The notes under the pieces are model-generated. The model was not told where the DNA came from, ran no database searches, and was given only the letters and a program-made list of their open reading frames with translations. Positions 52,504 through 61,549 of a stretch of DNA of 64,000 nucleotides are shown one piece after another (within the stretch, counting starts at the first letter, position 1; each line of letters begins with the position of its first letter). The stretch lies in the NCBI RefSeq assembly GCF_017255415.1, contig NZ_JAFJZZ010000004.1, positions 185,999 through 249,998 on the forward strand, read 5' to 3'. The DNA is from Clostridium aminobutyricum. GTDB taxonomy: Bacteria > Bacillota > Clostridia > Peptostreptococcales > Anaerovoracaceae. Made by a program: the position numbers and the translations under genes.

Positions 52504-54605
52504 AGCTGCTGCTCCTTTGTGGCGTCGCTCTCCGCATCAAGATCATAGTTGTCTTCGATCTCAAGGGCTGCATTCAGCTTCTTCTTGCGATGCTTTTTAA
52601 ATAATACCCCGCCTATAACGCCGACCGCTATCACAATTCCTGCAATAATCAGAGCCCATGGAGTTTGCTTTGGCGGTTCTCCTGTCATGGAAGGGTCCTC
52701 CTCAAAGACCGGAGCGGCCATCGTCTCAAAGGTAAAAGGTACTTCAAGGAATTGTGCTTCCCCATTTCCATCCTCAAACGTAAAAGTTATCGTTCCTTGC
52801 ATAGTGCCTTCCTCTCGGGGAATAAAATTAAACCGATAGCTGTCACTTTTGCCGCTTTCCATGTTTCCTACATAATAACTGTTGGATTCCATCACATCAA
52901 AATCACCTTCACAGTTCACCCTTAAGTTGTTCAGCGGTGTTTTGCCCATATTGTAAAATTGGACTTCGCAAGTGCCTTGCTGTCCTGCATAGACTTCCAT
53001 CGGAGGTACGATATCATCCACCACCAACCTTGATTTTTGTGTGACCGGAATGGCAATCGTATCGGTTGCTTCAAGCGGTTCTCCTGATCCTGTCTCGTAA
53101 CTCATGGCCACCGTTATCGGAGCGGTTTTCTGTTCTGCCTGAGGTTTTGTCGTAAGCCTTATGTTCTTTGTATAATGCCCTTTCGCCTTAATGCTGTCAA
53201 TAAAAAATGCATTGCTTCCGCCTACCGGTACAAAGACACCATCTGCGTTGTTTAAGGACACTTTAATATTTGATAGAGTTTTGCCGGAGGTATTAAAAAT
53301 GCTTAGATTCAGGTAAAAATCGGTTCCCGCCTGAACGGCATTGCCTCCATACGAATAGCTATCCACCATCAGCTGCGGTTTTTTTGCAGTTTCCCCGTCC
53401 GATAGAAGGGTGACGGTCGCATACTGCGTTACGCCAGTCGTCGTCTCTTTGTCCGACGTATTGGTAGGGGCCGCCGTTATTTTGATCGGATAACTTTTTT
53501 CATCTGCACCGTCAAAGGAATACAGCTTTACCGAATACTGCTTACTGCCTCCCTTTGGAATATTATCGATAAAGATATTCCTGGATTTATTGATAATACC
53601 GTCGGCAGGTTCTACGGCCACTTTCACGTTTTTAACATCGGAAGTACCGGTATTCTGAACGGTGAAACTAAGGTCAAACGGTGTACCTGAATTTACTTCA
53701 TCCGGAATGCTCACATTTGTAATAGCAATGCTATTCGTGCTAAAATCCCCATCTCCTTGAACAGGGATATAAAAAGTTTTCTTGGCCACCACATCACCGT
53801 TCATGAAATTAAGACCTAATACTTGTACTTCGATCGCATAGTTTTTACTTTCGATACCATCTTTCACGGTGATAGGAAATTCGGCAGTTTTTCTTGTTCC
53901 TACCGAAACATAGCCCAGCTGAACTTGATTGCTTCCATTATAAATCGACAAGCCATCCGGTAAGTTCAAGGAGACCACTGCATTTTTGATGGTTGTATTT
54001 CCATAATTGTAAAATTCAATTTTTAACTTATTGTCATTGCCCTGCACAAAGCCGCCAGAAGGCTCTATGCTATGGGAAATATCCACTGCTGCGACTGTTT
54101 TAGAATCAGTCCCTTCTGTAGACATTTTTTCATACACAGTAAAAAACGTACTTGCTTCAAGCGTTTTCTGATTCGCTAAGTCAGCGCCACTTTGATCTTT
54201 TAAATTAGCATTGAACGAACAAGTTCTTTCTCCCGTAGCAGCTGTTTTAGCTATGGTAACTGAAAAGCTTATGGTTTGTTTTCCTCCCGAAGGGATTACG
54301 ATGCTCCCCGAATTTTCATTTACAGTAACGCCGGAGCCTCCAATCGTAAGTCTCATACTTTGTACCGTAACGGCTTCTCCTCGGTTATTTTCAATTTGAA
54401 AGCCCACAGAAACATTGTCATCCCCTTGCATTCCTCCCGGAGAACCGATCGTTTCTATAAAGACCCCGCCATTTGTTGCAGCATATGCAATACTATCATA
54501 GGGCTGAATGGGCATGAAGCCGGGTATTATAGAATAGATGAATACCATAATCACTGCCATCGACACTCCCAAGCCTTTTTTTGCAACACGTTTCTTACTG
54601 TTCAT
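52500..54605 (-). CDS. Large secreted membrane-anchored CARDB/NEW3-type protein (COG1361-like)
   Basis: 701 residues: N-terminal signal helix (about 13-31), at least five Ig-like beta repeats in the outside part (each with a pattern like NTGTSDVKNVKVAVEPADG or NMGKTPLNNLRVNCEGDFD), then a C-terminal membrane helix (WALIIAGIVIAVGVIGGVLF) and basic tail. Encoded between an ABC ATPase and its permease with overlaps on both sides (11 and 4 bases), so it is probably the surface subunit of that transporter. Substrate unknown. Confidence 0.82.
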   Translation of the reverse strand: MNSKKRVAKKGLGVSMAVIMVFIYSIIPGFMPIQPYDSIAYAATNGGVFIETIGSPGGMQGDDNVSVGFQIENNRGEAVTVQSMRLTIGGSGVTVNENSGSIVIPSGGKQTISFSVTIAKTAATGERTCSFNANLKDQSGADLANQKTLEASTFFTVYEKMSTEGTDSKTVAAVDISHSIEPSGGFVQGNDNKLKIEFYNYGNTTIKNAVVSLNLPDGLSIYNGSNQVQLGYVSVGTRKTAEFPITVKDGIESKNYAIEVQVLGLNFMNGDVVAKKTFYIPVQGDGDFSTNSIAITNVSIPDEVNSGTPFDLSFTVQNTGTSDVKNVKVAVEPADGIINKSRNIFIDNIPKGGSKQYSVKLYSFDGADEKSYPIKITAAPTNTSDKETTTGVTQYATVTLLSDGETAKKPQLMVDSYSYGGNAVQAGTDFYLNLSIFNTSGKTLSNIKVSLNNADGVFVPVGGSNAFFIDSIKAKGHYTKNIRLTTKPQAEQKTAPITVAMSYETGSGEPLEATDTIAIPVTQKSRLVVDDIVPPMEVYAGQQGTCEVQFYNMGKTPLNNLRVNCEGDFDVMESNSYYVGNMESGKSDSYRFNFIPREEGTMQGTITFTFEDGNGEAQFLEVPFTFETMAAPVFEEDPSMTGEPPKQTPWALIIAGIVIAVGVIGGVLFKKHRKKKLNAALEIEDNYDLDAESDATKEQQL

Positions 54606-55329
54606 TTTTTTGTTCTCCCTCTTCCTGTTCCTTCTCTACACCATCTTTTACAGCAACACTTAAAATATTTCCATCTTGGATTGTTACCACCTTGTCCGCA
54701 TACGTTGCAATGCTTCTGTCATGCGTGACGATTATGAGTGTCTGATTATGCCTCCTCACTTGATTTACAATCAGAGCCATGACCTCTTTCGTCGTAGCCG
54801 TATCGAGATTTCCTGTCGGCTCATCTGCGAAAATAATTTTAGGAGTCCCTGCCAATGCCCTTGCGATCCCCACTCTTTGCTGTTGTCCGCCGCTCATCTG
54901 GGTAGGCTTACGATTTCCATATCCTTTCAGCCCTACGTCAATTAATGACTTTTCTGCGATTTTATTTCGTTTCTTCTTTTCCACTCCCCTAAATATGAGC
55001 GGTAAACTGACATTTTCGACAGCCGTAAGCATAGGCAGCAAATGATACGCTTGAAATATGAATCCGATGTTCTTCTGCCTGAATAAAGTAACTTTTTCTT
55101 CATTCAATTTATGTATTGGTATTCCTCCAATATAGATTTCTCCCCGTGTCGGTTTTTCCAAACCTGCCACCATATTCAAAAAAGTCGACTTCCCCGAACC
55201 CGATGTGCCCAGGAAACATACAATTTCTCCCTTGTATATCTCTAGGCTTACATTGTCCAGGGCGACGACTTTTTCATCTCCCATTCGATATATTTTTCGT
55301 ACATTTTTAACCTCTATCAGCGGCTTCAT
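54595..55329 (-). CDS. ABC transporter ATPase (MacB/LolD type)
   Basis: 244 residues: Walker A GTSGSGKST, signature [15 protein letters not shown], Walker B IIFADEPTGNLD, switch His in IVTHD. AAGGA before ATG 55329. First gene of a three-gene unit (ATPase, CARDB protein, permease). Preceded by an attenuator-like leader. Confidence 0.92.
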   Translation of the reverse strand: MKPLIEVKNVRKIYRMGDEKVVALDNVSLEIYKGEIVCFLGTSGSGKSTFLNMVAGLEKPTRGEIYIGGIPIHKLNEEKVTLFRQKNIGFIFQAYHLLPMLTAVENVSLPLIFRGVEKKKRNKIAEKSLIDVGLKGYGNRKPTQMSGGQQQRVGIARALAGTPKIIFADEPTGNLDTATTKEVMALIVNQVRRHNQTLIIVTHDRSIATYADKVVTIQDGNILSVAVKDGVEKEQEEGEQKNEQ

Positions 55330-55449
55330 TTTGATCCTTTCCCCGATTACAGTTTCTTCTTTTCGCTTATGTTTCTACCATGTAAATCCACACTTTGTCC
55401 CCTGAAGAGAAAGCTTTCTAAGCTTTTCATTTTCTACCTATTGGATTAA

Positions 55450-55625
55450 AAAGCGAACTCAATAGTTAGAGTTCGCACTTTAATAGGTTTGTTGATAAAG
55501 AAATAGAAATGTTTGTTACTTTTATGTAACTTGCTCCATTAAATTCCCCACTATTTAACTTCATTTCTATTTGTCAATACACCTTCTGTACATCAAGTGT
55601 ACTACTTGTAATAGTACACTGTCAA
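55450..55625 (-). promoter_or_regulatory. Promoter, operator and attenuator-like leader of the ABC/CARDB unit
   Basis: Minus strand: TTGACA (55625-55620), 18 bases, TACACT. The spacer is nearly filled by the perfect palindrome GTGTACTA-N7-TAGTACAC (55597-55619), similar to GntR/YtrA-type operators. Downstream, AAATAGAAATG (55572-55562) can pair with CATTTCTATTT (55511-55501) around a GTTAC/GTAAC hairpin, then a terminator GCGAACTC/GAGTTCGC with T5 (55476-55450). A 32-codon frame (55564-55466) without clear ribosome binding site stops inside that hairpin. Confidence 0.55.
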
Positions 55626-55736
55626 CCCCTAAAAAAATATTTTTGTATTATCTCCAATCCTAACAACCCTTTATCTTATAAGACGATAGTACTATGGAAA
55701 ATGTTTCATATTTTTTTAAAAATTATAAAATTTTTT

Positions 55737-55797
55737 TAGATATCCCGTTGATATCGTAAACATATCGCAAGCGTTATTGCCTTACGTAATAAAAAAA
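55737..55797 (-). repeat. Dispersed post-terminator repeat, copy B
   Basis: Minus strand ATTACGTAAGGCAATAACGC then TTGCGATATG. Degenerate copy of the core at 55841 and 61429, following the terminator GCCTCGCAGAGGC. Confidence 0.5.
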
Positions 55798-55926
55798 GCC
55801 TCTGCGAGGCGCTATTAGCTCGCATTCGCTCGCGTTTTAATGGTAGCTTTTTATGATACTCCGGTCCTATCGCAAGCGATATTCCCTACGTAATAAAAAA
55901 AGCCCTTAAGCAGGAACTTAAGAGCT
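55791..55926 (-). repeat. Post-terminator repeat copy C with flanking terminators of the AraC gene
   Basis: Order on the minus strand: terminator AGCTCTTAAG/CTTAAGGGCT with T7 (55926-55895), repeat core (55902-55841, with TATCGCAAGCGATA), A/G-rich GCGAGCGAATGCGAGC, then terminator GCCTCGCAGAGGC with T7 (55812-55791). The same series, including the second terminator, recurs at 61378-61512. The remaining part of 55330-55932 is the ABC leader. Confidence 0.55.
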
Positions 55927-55932
55927 GTTCAT

Positions 55933-57177
55933 TCATTCTTGTATGTGAACATTATTTCTAAATTCACTAGGATTCATATGCCGTAATTGTACAAAGTTGC
56001 GTCGAAATGCTTTTACTGTATTATATCCGACACCTATTGCAATATCCGTAATATCCATATCGGTTTCAATCAGGAATTCACATGCTTTGTTTATTCGAAC
56101 TAAATTCAAAAAATCGTAAAAATTCTTTTGAACTTGTGACAGTAAAACTTTATTTAATTCAATCAAGGAAATTTGGAATTTGTCCGCAACTGATTGCGCA
56201 GTCAAATCTTCTGCAAAATTCCTTAAGAGATATTCAATAATTCTGTATTCTTGTTTTGTTTCTTTTATTTTCCCTACATGTAAAGCATTGCCGTAGGTTC
56301 TTCTATAGTTTCCGATCTTATCATCCATTCTTGAAGCAAATACTTTAGAGATATGTGCTGCATCTACATAACCAACAATAGAGGCCAGTTCTTCCAGCGT
56401 AAAATCCGTATACAGCAAATAATTGACAGTCTTTGTTACTCTCATTTCATTTAACAGTTCATTAAAGGATAACCCGGTTTTTTCTAAGATATATTTGCTA
56501 ATCGAGGATTTGCTCATATAAAACTGCTTAGACAGTCTGTCTAACGTCATCTTATCACTTAAATGCATATAAATATACCGAAGAATAAGAGCTCTTTGAT
56601 CCCCCAGTTCTGCTAAAACTTTTGGTATCATCCGCCTATCATCAATTTCTCTGCAAAAAATAGTAATTAATTGAGCCAGTAAGGTACAAACAAAAATTTC
56701 ATGGTAACTTTTATGCTCCATCTCTTCTAAAAGAGATTCGATGCCTACTTCTTCTTTCACCTTTGAAAAAAGAGTTTCCACTTCTTTTTTTGTATCTTCG
56801 TTTAATGTAATAACCGGTGTGATTTCTAACTTTTTTAAAATGGGTGTCTCATCTAAGTTATCTACGATAATAGAATGTAACATATTGGCAACGACATCAT
56901 AATTGTACTTTATAATTTCATATTGCAATGCTTCCTCTACTTCAACAACCTCCGTACAATCCCATGGAAGAATTGATAGCAAACAATTTTCTCCCACTTC
57001 GTACAGTTCGGTATCTACTTTAAATTTTGCCTTACCTTTTTTGATATAAAGGAATCGCGGGCTTTGATGGTACAACGGAAATGTTTTCTCATCAATTAAC
57101 TCGTAGTCAAAAGAGCAGATTCTCTTTATGTCAAGGTTTGAACAATATTGTGATTGAAATTCTGCTAAGTCTTGCAT
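55933..57177 (-). CDS. AraC-type regulator with two HTH domains
   Basis: 414 residues: N-terminal cupin-like sensor (YHQSPRFLYIKKGKAKFKVD), central helical linker, a first AraC HTH pair at about 200-290 (MTLDRLSKQFYMSKSSISKY, EELASIVGYVDAAHISKVF) and a second at about 315-412 (LTAQSVADKFQISLIELNKV, ITDIAIGVGYNTVKAFRRNF). Tandem HTH domains are unusual. It lies just below arcC and probably controls the arginine deiminase genes. AAGGAAGAAG before ATG. Confidence 0.8.
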   Translation of the reverse strand: MQDLAEFQSQYCSNLDIKRICSFDYELIDEKTFPLYHQSPRFLYIKKGKAKFKVDTELYEVGENCLLSILPWDCTEVVEVEEALQYEIIKYNYDVVANMLHSIIVDNLDETPILKKLEITPVITLNEDTKKEVETLFSKVKEEVGIESLLEEMEHKSYHEIFVCTLLAQLITIFCREIDDRRMIPKVLAELGDQRALILRYIYMHLSDKMTLDRLSKQFYMSKSSISKYILEKTGLSFNELLNEMRVTKTVNYLLYTDFTLEELASIVGYVDAAHISKVFASRMDDKIGNYRRTYGNALHVGKIKETKQEYRIIEYLLRNFAEDLTAQSVADKFQISLIELNKVLLSQVQKNFYDFLNLVRINKACEFLIETDMDITDIAIGVGYNTVKAFRRNFVQLRHMNPSEFRNNVHIQE

Positions 57178-57378
57178 TGGCTTCTTCCTTTCCTAAGTAA
57201 GATAAAAGGTCTTACTCTAAGTTTTTCTTCTTATTGCTTCCTTATTCAAAAGCAAGCTCAAAAAATAGACGTCATCATCTATTTATTCATAAGAATTTTT
57301 TTATACATCTTATGGTAACCGATATTGAACCAGAAAACAATTCAAGGTTCATATATTTTTTCAGACGTCATAATGGTT

Positions 57379-57434
57379 TATACAGTCAGTCACAATATAG
57401 GCAGACCTCTACGCCATTGTGAACTGACTGTATA
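57379..57434. repeat. Large hairpin between arcC and the AraC gene
   Basis: TATACAGTCAGTCACAAT (57379-57396) pairs with 57416-57434, 18 pairs with one bulge, 19-base loop. No T run, so not a classical terminator. Perhaps an RNA processing site or an operator. The rest of the 414-base gap shows no gene. Confidence 0.5.
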
Positions 57435-57591
57435 ACAAAGTAGATATGCTGTAGTTAAGGTGAAAGCTTACTTTCTTACATCATAGAAATATTCAATTTT
57501 TTTGGAGGATTAAATTAGTCAATCAGTCCTGACTGCACACATGAGAAATATGCACGCAAAGACTACTCGTTTCATGTTGACGATAAGTACA

Positions 57592-58530
57592 TTACTTCAG
57601 TACGATTTCAGTACCGGTAAGACCTTTCAAAGCTTCGTCTGCTTTTTCCAGAGAGCAAATAATAGCTTTTCTATTTTCACCGCTCTGAGCAAACTGCATA
57701 GCCGCTTTCACCTTAGGCAGCATGCTTCCTGGAGCAAAATGCCCTTCTTCTATATATTTCTCGGCTTCTTCAATGGTCATTCTCTCTAACAACTGTTGAT
57801 TTGGCTTACCGAAATTAATAGCAACTCTGTCTACTGCAGTTAAGATTACTAAAGAATCTGCAGATACCAATTCTGCAAGTTTCTCTGCTGCTAAATCTTT
57901 ATCTACTACAGCCGGAACTCCGTGATAGGAACCGTTTGGCTCTTTTACGACAGGGATTCCTCCGCCGCCGCCTGCGATTACCACATGATTTGCGTTAATC
58001 AATGTATTTAATGAAATTCGTTCATAAATACTTACAGGAACCGGTGATGCAACCACTCTTCTCCAGCCTCTTCCTGAATCTTCTACATACTTATAGCCGC
58101 TTTCTTCCATTAATTTCTTAGCAGTAGCTTCGTCATAGTATGTACCGATTGGCTTCGTCGGATTCTGGAATGCCGGATCTTTATCATCTACGATGACCTG
58201 AGTCAGCATCGTGATAACAACGACATCATTAATGCCATTTTCGATAAGTGCTTGGTCAATTGCCTGCTGTAAGTGATATCCGATATAGCCTTGGCTCATT
58301 GCTGTGCACTCAGGAAATGGCATGTCTGGAACATGCCCAGCCTCGTGAGCTTTTTCAAATGCACGGTTAATCATTCCAACCTGTGGACCATTTCCATGGC
58401 AAACCACCACTTCATAGCCTGCTTTAACCACATTTACTACTGTTTGCGCTGAAATTTTTACGCGTTCCAATTGTTCTTCCGGTGTATTACCCAACGCATT
58501 GCCGCCAAGGGCGATTACAATTCTTTTCAT
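57592..58530 (-). CDS. arcC: Carbamate kinase
   Basis: 312 residues. Makes ATP from carbamoyl phosphate, the energy-yielding step of the arginine deiminase pathway. IALGGNALG at the N-terminus, VVCHGNGPQVGMI, CTAMSQGYIGYHL, VVIAGGGGGIPV and VDKDLAAEKLAE. GAGGGAG before ATG. Last gene of the minus-strand arcA-argF-arcC order. Confidence 0.95.
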   Translation of the reverse strand: MKRIVIALGGNALGNTPEEQLERVKISAQTVVNVVKAGYEVVVCHGNGPQVGMINRAFEKAHEAGHVPDMPFPECTAMSQGYIGYHLQQAIDQALIENGINDVVVITMLTQVIVDDKDPAFQNPTKPIGTYYDEATAKKLMEESGYKYVEDSGRGWRRVVASPVPVSIYERISLNTLINANHVVIAGGGGGIPVVKEPNGSYHGVPAVVDKDLAAEKLAELVSADSLVILTAVDRVAINFGKPNQQLLERMTIEEAEKYIEEGHFAPGSMLPKVKAAMQFAQSGENRKAIICSLEKADEALKGLTGTEIVLK

Positions 58531-58542
58531 AAATTCTCCCTC

Positions 58543-59547
58543 TTAGTTCTGTCTACCAATAGTAGCTACCATAACTGCCTTAATAGTATGCATACGATTT
58601 TCTGCTTCATCAAATACCTTAGAGTATCTGCTTCTGAATACTTCATCGGTTACTTCTCTGATATCATATCCTTCTTCCATCTGAGTCTTTGCCATCTTTG
58701 TTTCAAAATCATGGAAGGATGGCAGACAATGTAAGAAGATCACATCATCATTTTCTGTAGCCTTTACCATTTCCATGGTTACCTTATATGGTGTTAACAG
58801 TTTTACTCTTTCCGGAATCTGTGCTTCTTCGCCCATGGATGCCCATACATCTGTGTAAAGCACATCTGCACCTTTTAAGCATTCCGGTGTACTGCAAAGT
58901 TCAATCTTCGCACCTGTAGAAGCTGCTACTTCATTTACTCTTGCAAGAATATCTTTATCAATTCCGTCAATTAGAGTCTGCGGTCCATAGGCGACAAAAT
59001 GCATTCCCATCTTTGCACATCCGTACATCCATGCATAGCTCATGTTGTTTCTTACATCGCCGCAGAACACCACCTTAATCTTATTTAAAGGCTTTGCGAT
59101 ATGCTCTTCAATCGTTAAAATATCTGCTAAAATTTGAGTGGGATGATCTACATCTGTTAACCCATTCCATACAGGAACTCCTGCATGCTTGGCTAAATCT
59201 TCCACTAATGATTGGTCATATCCTCTGTATTCAATTCCATCATAGAATCGGCCGAATACTTTTGCGGAGTCTTCAACAGATTCTTTTTTTCCGAACTGGG
59301 AGCTGCTTGAATCAAGGAAAGTAACTCCGCCGCCTTCGTCCAGGCAAGCAACTTCAAATGCACATCTTGTTCTTGTGGATGCCTTTTCAAAAAGAAGGAC
59401 GATATTCTTCCCTCTTAAAGCATCTCCCGGAATACCAGCGCGCTTTTTAGCCTTTAAATCGTGTGCAAGGTCTAACATATATCTGATTTCTTCGGGGGTA
59501 AAATCCATTAGTGTTAAAAAACTTCTTCCTTTTAGATTAACTGCCAT
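58543..59547 (-). CDS. arcB: Ornithine carbamoyltransferase (catabolic)
   Basis: 334 residues. [13 protein letters not shown] (carbamoyl-phosphate STRTR loop), [28 protein letters not shown] and HCLPSFHD. Splits citrulline to ornithine and carbamoyl phosphate in this context. AAAGGAG before ATG. Between arcA and arcC, so I use arcB rather than argF; sequence alone does not separate them. Confidence 0.92.
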   Translation of the reverse strand: MAVNLKGRSFLTLMDFTPEEIRYMLDLAHDLKAKKRAGIPGDALRGKNIVLLFEKASTRTRCAFEVACLDEGGGVTFLDSSSSQFGKKESVEDSAKVFGRFYDGIEYRGYDQSLVEDLAKHAGVPVWNGLTDVDHPTQILADILTIEEHIAKPLNKIKVVFCGDVRNNMSYAWMYGCAKMGMHFVAYGPQTLIDGIDKDILARVNEVAASTGAKIELCSTPECLKGADVLYTDVWASMGEEAQIPERVKLLTPYKVTMEMVKATENDDVIFLHCLPSFHDFETKMAKTQMEEGYDIREVTDEVFRSRYSKVFDEAENRMHTIKAVMVATIGRQN

Positions 59548-59572
59548 GATTTTTCTCCTTTAAATAAATTTA

Positions 59573-60796
59573 TTACTCTCTTACTAACGGCATGCTCATG
59601 CATCGTGGGCCGCCTCTGCCTCTGGATAATTCTGCGCTCGGAACTTCTAAAACATTTATGTTGTGCTCTCTAAGCAGCTTATTTGTAACTGTATTTCTCT
59701 GATACGTTACAATGGTTCCCGGAGCAATGCATAACGTGTTGGATCCGTCGTTCCACTGTTCTCTTTCGGATACAATAAGGTCATCGCCTCCGCACTTGAT
59801 CAGTGTGACTTTTTCTAATTGCAAATATTTTTGTAAGATACTCTCTAATTTATCTTCAATTTTCTTTACGTTGATAGAGTCTTTCTCTTTTCCTCGTTTG
59901 ATTTCATATACTACCAGCGGGCCTAAGATGCCGGGGTGTACTGTAAATTTATCTACATCAATCTGTGTAAATACCGTATCCAAGTGCATAAATGCTCTGG
60001 AATTAGGAATATCAAAAGCAAGAACAGTGTCAATGGTTGACTCTTCACTAGCAAAAATATTCTTTGCCAGCATTTCAACTGCATCGGCTTCAGTCCTCTG
60101 AGAAACACCAACTGCCAACACTTTATCGTTAAGATTTAAGATATCTCCACCTTCCACATGGAATGGGTTATAGCGATTAAAATATTTTGGCACTTGCCCT
60201 TTATACTCCGGATGATATTTGAAGATATATTCTCCGTAAATGGTTTCTCTATTTCTGGTCTGTGAATACATCTTATTAATGCTTACACCGTTTCCGATAC
60301 AAGCAAATGGATCTCTCGTAAAATAAAGGTTCGGCATAGGATCAATGATTAATTTGGAAGCAGAGCTCATTAAATCAACTAAAGAATCCTCTTTATTGTA
60401 ATTTAATTCACGTAAAACGATTCCTTCCATTGATTTTAAAACCATCTCTTTTTTGTTATCGTTGTAGCTGAGCATGAAATCATAAATTTTTTGCCTATAC
60501 TTCTCGGTGCTAATACCACCCTCTTTAATCCATTGATGTAAGAATTGATCTCTGATTTCATCACTTAAGCTTATAACATCTGTCATTAAATCTTCTAAAT
60601 AAACCACTTCCACACCATTGTCTCGAAGTGTTTGTGCGAAAGCATCGTGCTCTTCCTGCGCAACTTGCAGAAAAGGAATGTCATCAAATAGTAATCTGTC
60701 CAAAGTATCAGGAGTTAAATTCTCTAACTCTTTACCAGGTCGGTGCAGCAGTACCTTCTTTAATGGCCCAATCTCGCTCTTAACATTAATTATCAT
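59573..60796 (-). CDS. arcA: Arginine deiminase
   Basis: 407 residues. Converts arginine to citrulline and ammonia. FTRDPFACIGNGVSINKM, MHLDTVFTQID and the C-terminal nucleophile Cys in GGPRCMSMP. ATG 60796 has GGAGG seven bases upstream. First gene of arcA-arcB-arcC. Confidence 0.95.
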   Translation of the reverse strand: MIINVKSEIGPLKKVLLHRPGKELENLTPDTLDRLLFDDIPFLQVAQEEHDAFAQTLRDNGVEVVYLEDLMTDVISLSDEIRDQFLHQWIKEGGISTEKYRQKIYDFMLSYNDNKKEMVLKSMEGIVLRELNYNKEDSLVDLMSSASKLIIDPMPNLYFTRDPFACIGNGVSINKMYSQTRNRETIYGEYIFKYHPEYKGQVPKYFNRYNPFHVEGGDILNLNDKVLAVGVSQRTEADAVEMLAKNIFASEESTIDTVLAFDIPNSRAFMHLDTVFTQIDVDKFTVHPGILGPLVVYEIKRGKEKDSINVKKIEDKLESILQKYLQLEKVTLIKCGGDDLIVSEREQWNDGSNTLCIAPGTIVTYQRNTVTNKLLREHNINVLEVPSAELSRGRGGPRCMSMPLVRE

Positions 60797-60866
60797 CAAG
60801 CAGCCTCCCTAACAATCTTAATTTTAAAATTTCTTTCATGTAAATAGTTTTGGTAATTTTCTGAAG

Positions 60867-60891
60867 ATTAATATACTAATCATGCGCATGA
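60867..60891 (-). promoter_or_regulatory. arcA promoter region with palindrome
   Basis: TCATGCGCATGA (60880-60891), a perfect 12-bp palindrome, just upstream of a TATATT -10 on the minus strand with no good -35, suggesting an activator-dependent promoter. The rest of 60900-61375 is AT-rich without a gene. Confidence 0.45.
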
Positions 60892-61377
60892 CTTTTATTT
60901 ACTATCCCATAATACATAAAATCATTTATGCATGTATGAATATAAAACTTAATTATTTTGTATTATTTTCTGTTATTTCCCCGCTCAAATAACATTTTAA
61001 TTTGTATTTATACATTCTTATATGCGAAAATTCTTACATATTAGGTATATCGAACTCATACTACATACCTAAATATCCATTAGCAAAACTCCTTTTCCGT
61101 ATAAAAAATACATTTTTTTATACAAAATATGTCCCTTCGTTATTTCTTAATGCTCGAGACTCAAGTATTCATCCCATGTATAAAACACGAGCAATCTTTG
61201 AACAAACATTTAGTAGTAATTAAATAAGTGATTTTGCAATATTCCATCAATAATGGTAAAAATATTTATCGCCAATCACCTGGAGATTACATTTTACGAA
61301 GTGTTTTCAATTAAGAGTCTGCTCTTACTCTTGCTTTTCTTCCTTATGCTATTATATCCAAATTGCATTCTATGCAA

Positions 61378-61512
61378 TAAAAAAAGCCTCTGCGAGGCAC
61401 TTTTAGCTCCCATTCGGTCGCATTTCAGTAGACTTTTTTGATATTCTGTCAATATCGCAAGCGATATTTCCTAATAAAAAACTTTGAAATGGTATCTCTA
61501 CCATTTCAAAGT
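61378..61512 (-). repeat. arcD terminators and post-terminator repeat copy D
   Basis: Minus strand: arcD terminator ACTTTGAAATGG/CCATTTCAAAGT with T6 (61512-61476), repeat core AATATCGCTTGCGATATTGA (61475-61429), A/G-rich GCGACCGAATGGGAGC, then a second terminator GCCTCGCAGAGGC with T7 (61401-61379). Closely matches the 55791-55926 unit. Confidence 0.65.
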
Positions 61513-61549
61513 CTTTCATTGCTGTTATATTATTATATTTTATAATAAG

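Noticed and set aside
61253..61441. 62-codon plus-strand hydrophobic frame between arcA and arcD
   Set aside because: It overlaps the dispersed terminator repeat and lacks a ribosome binding site.
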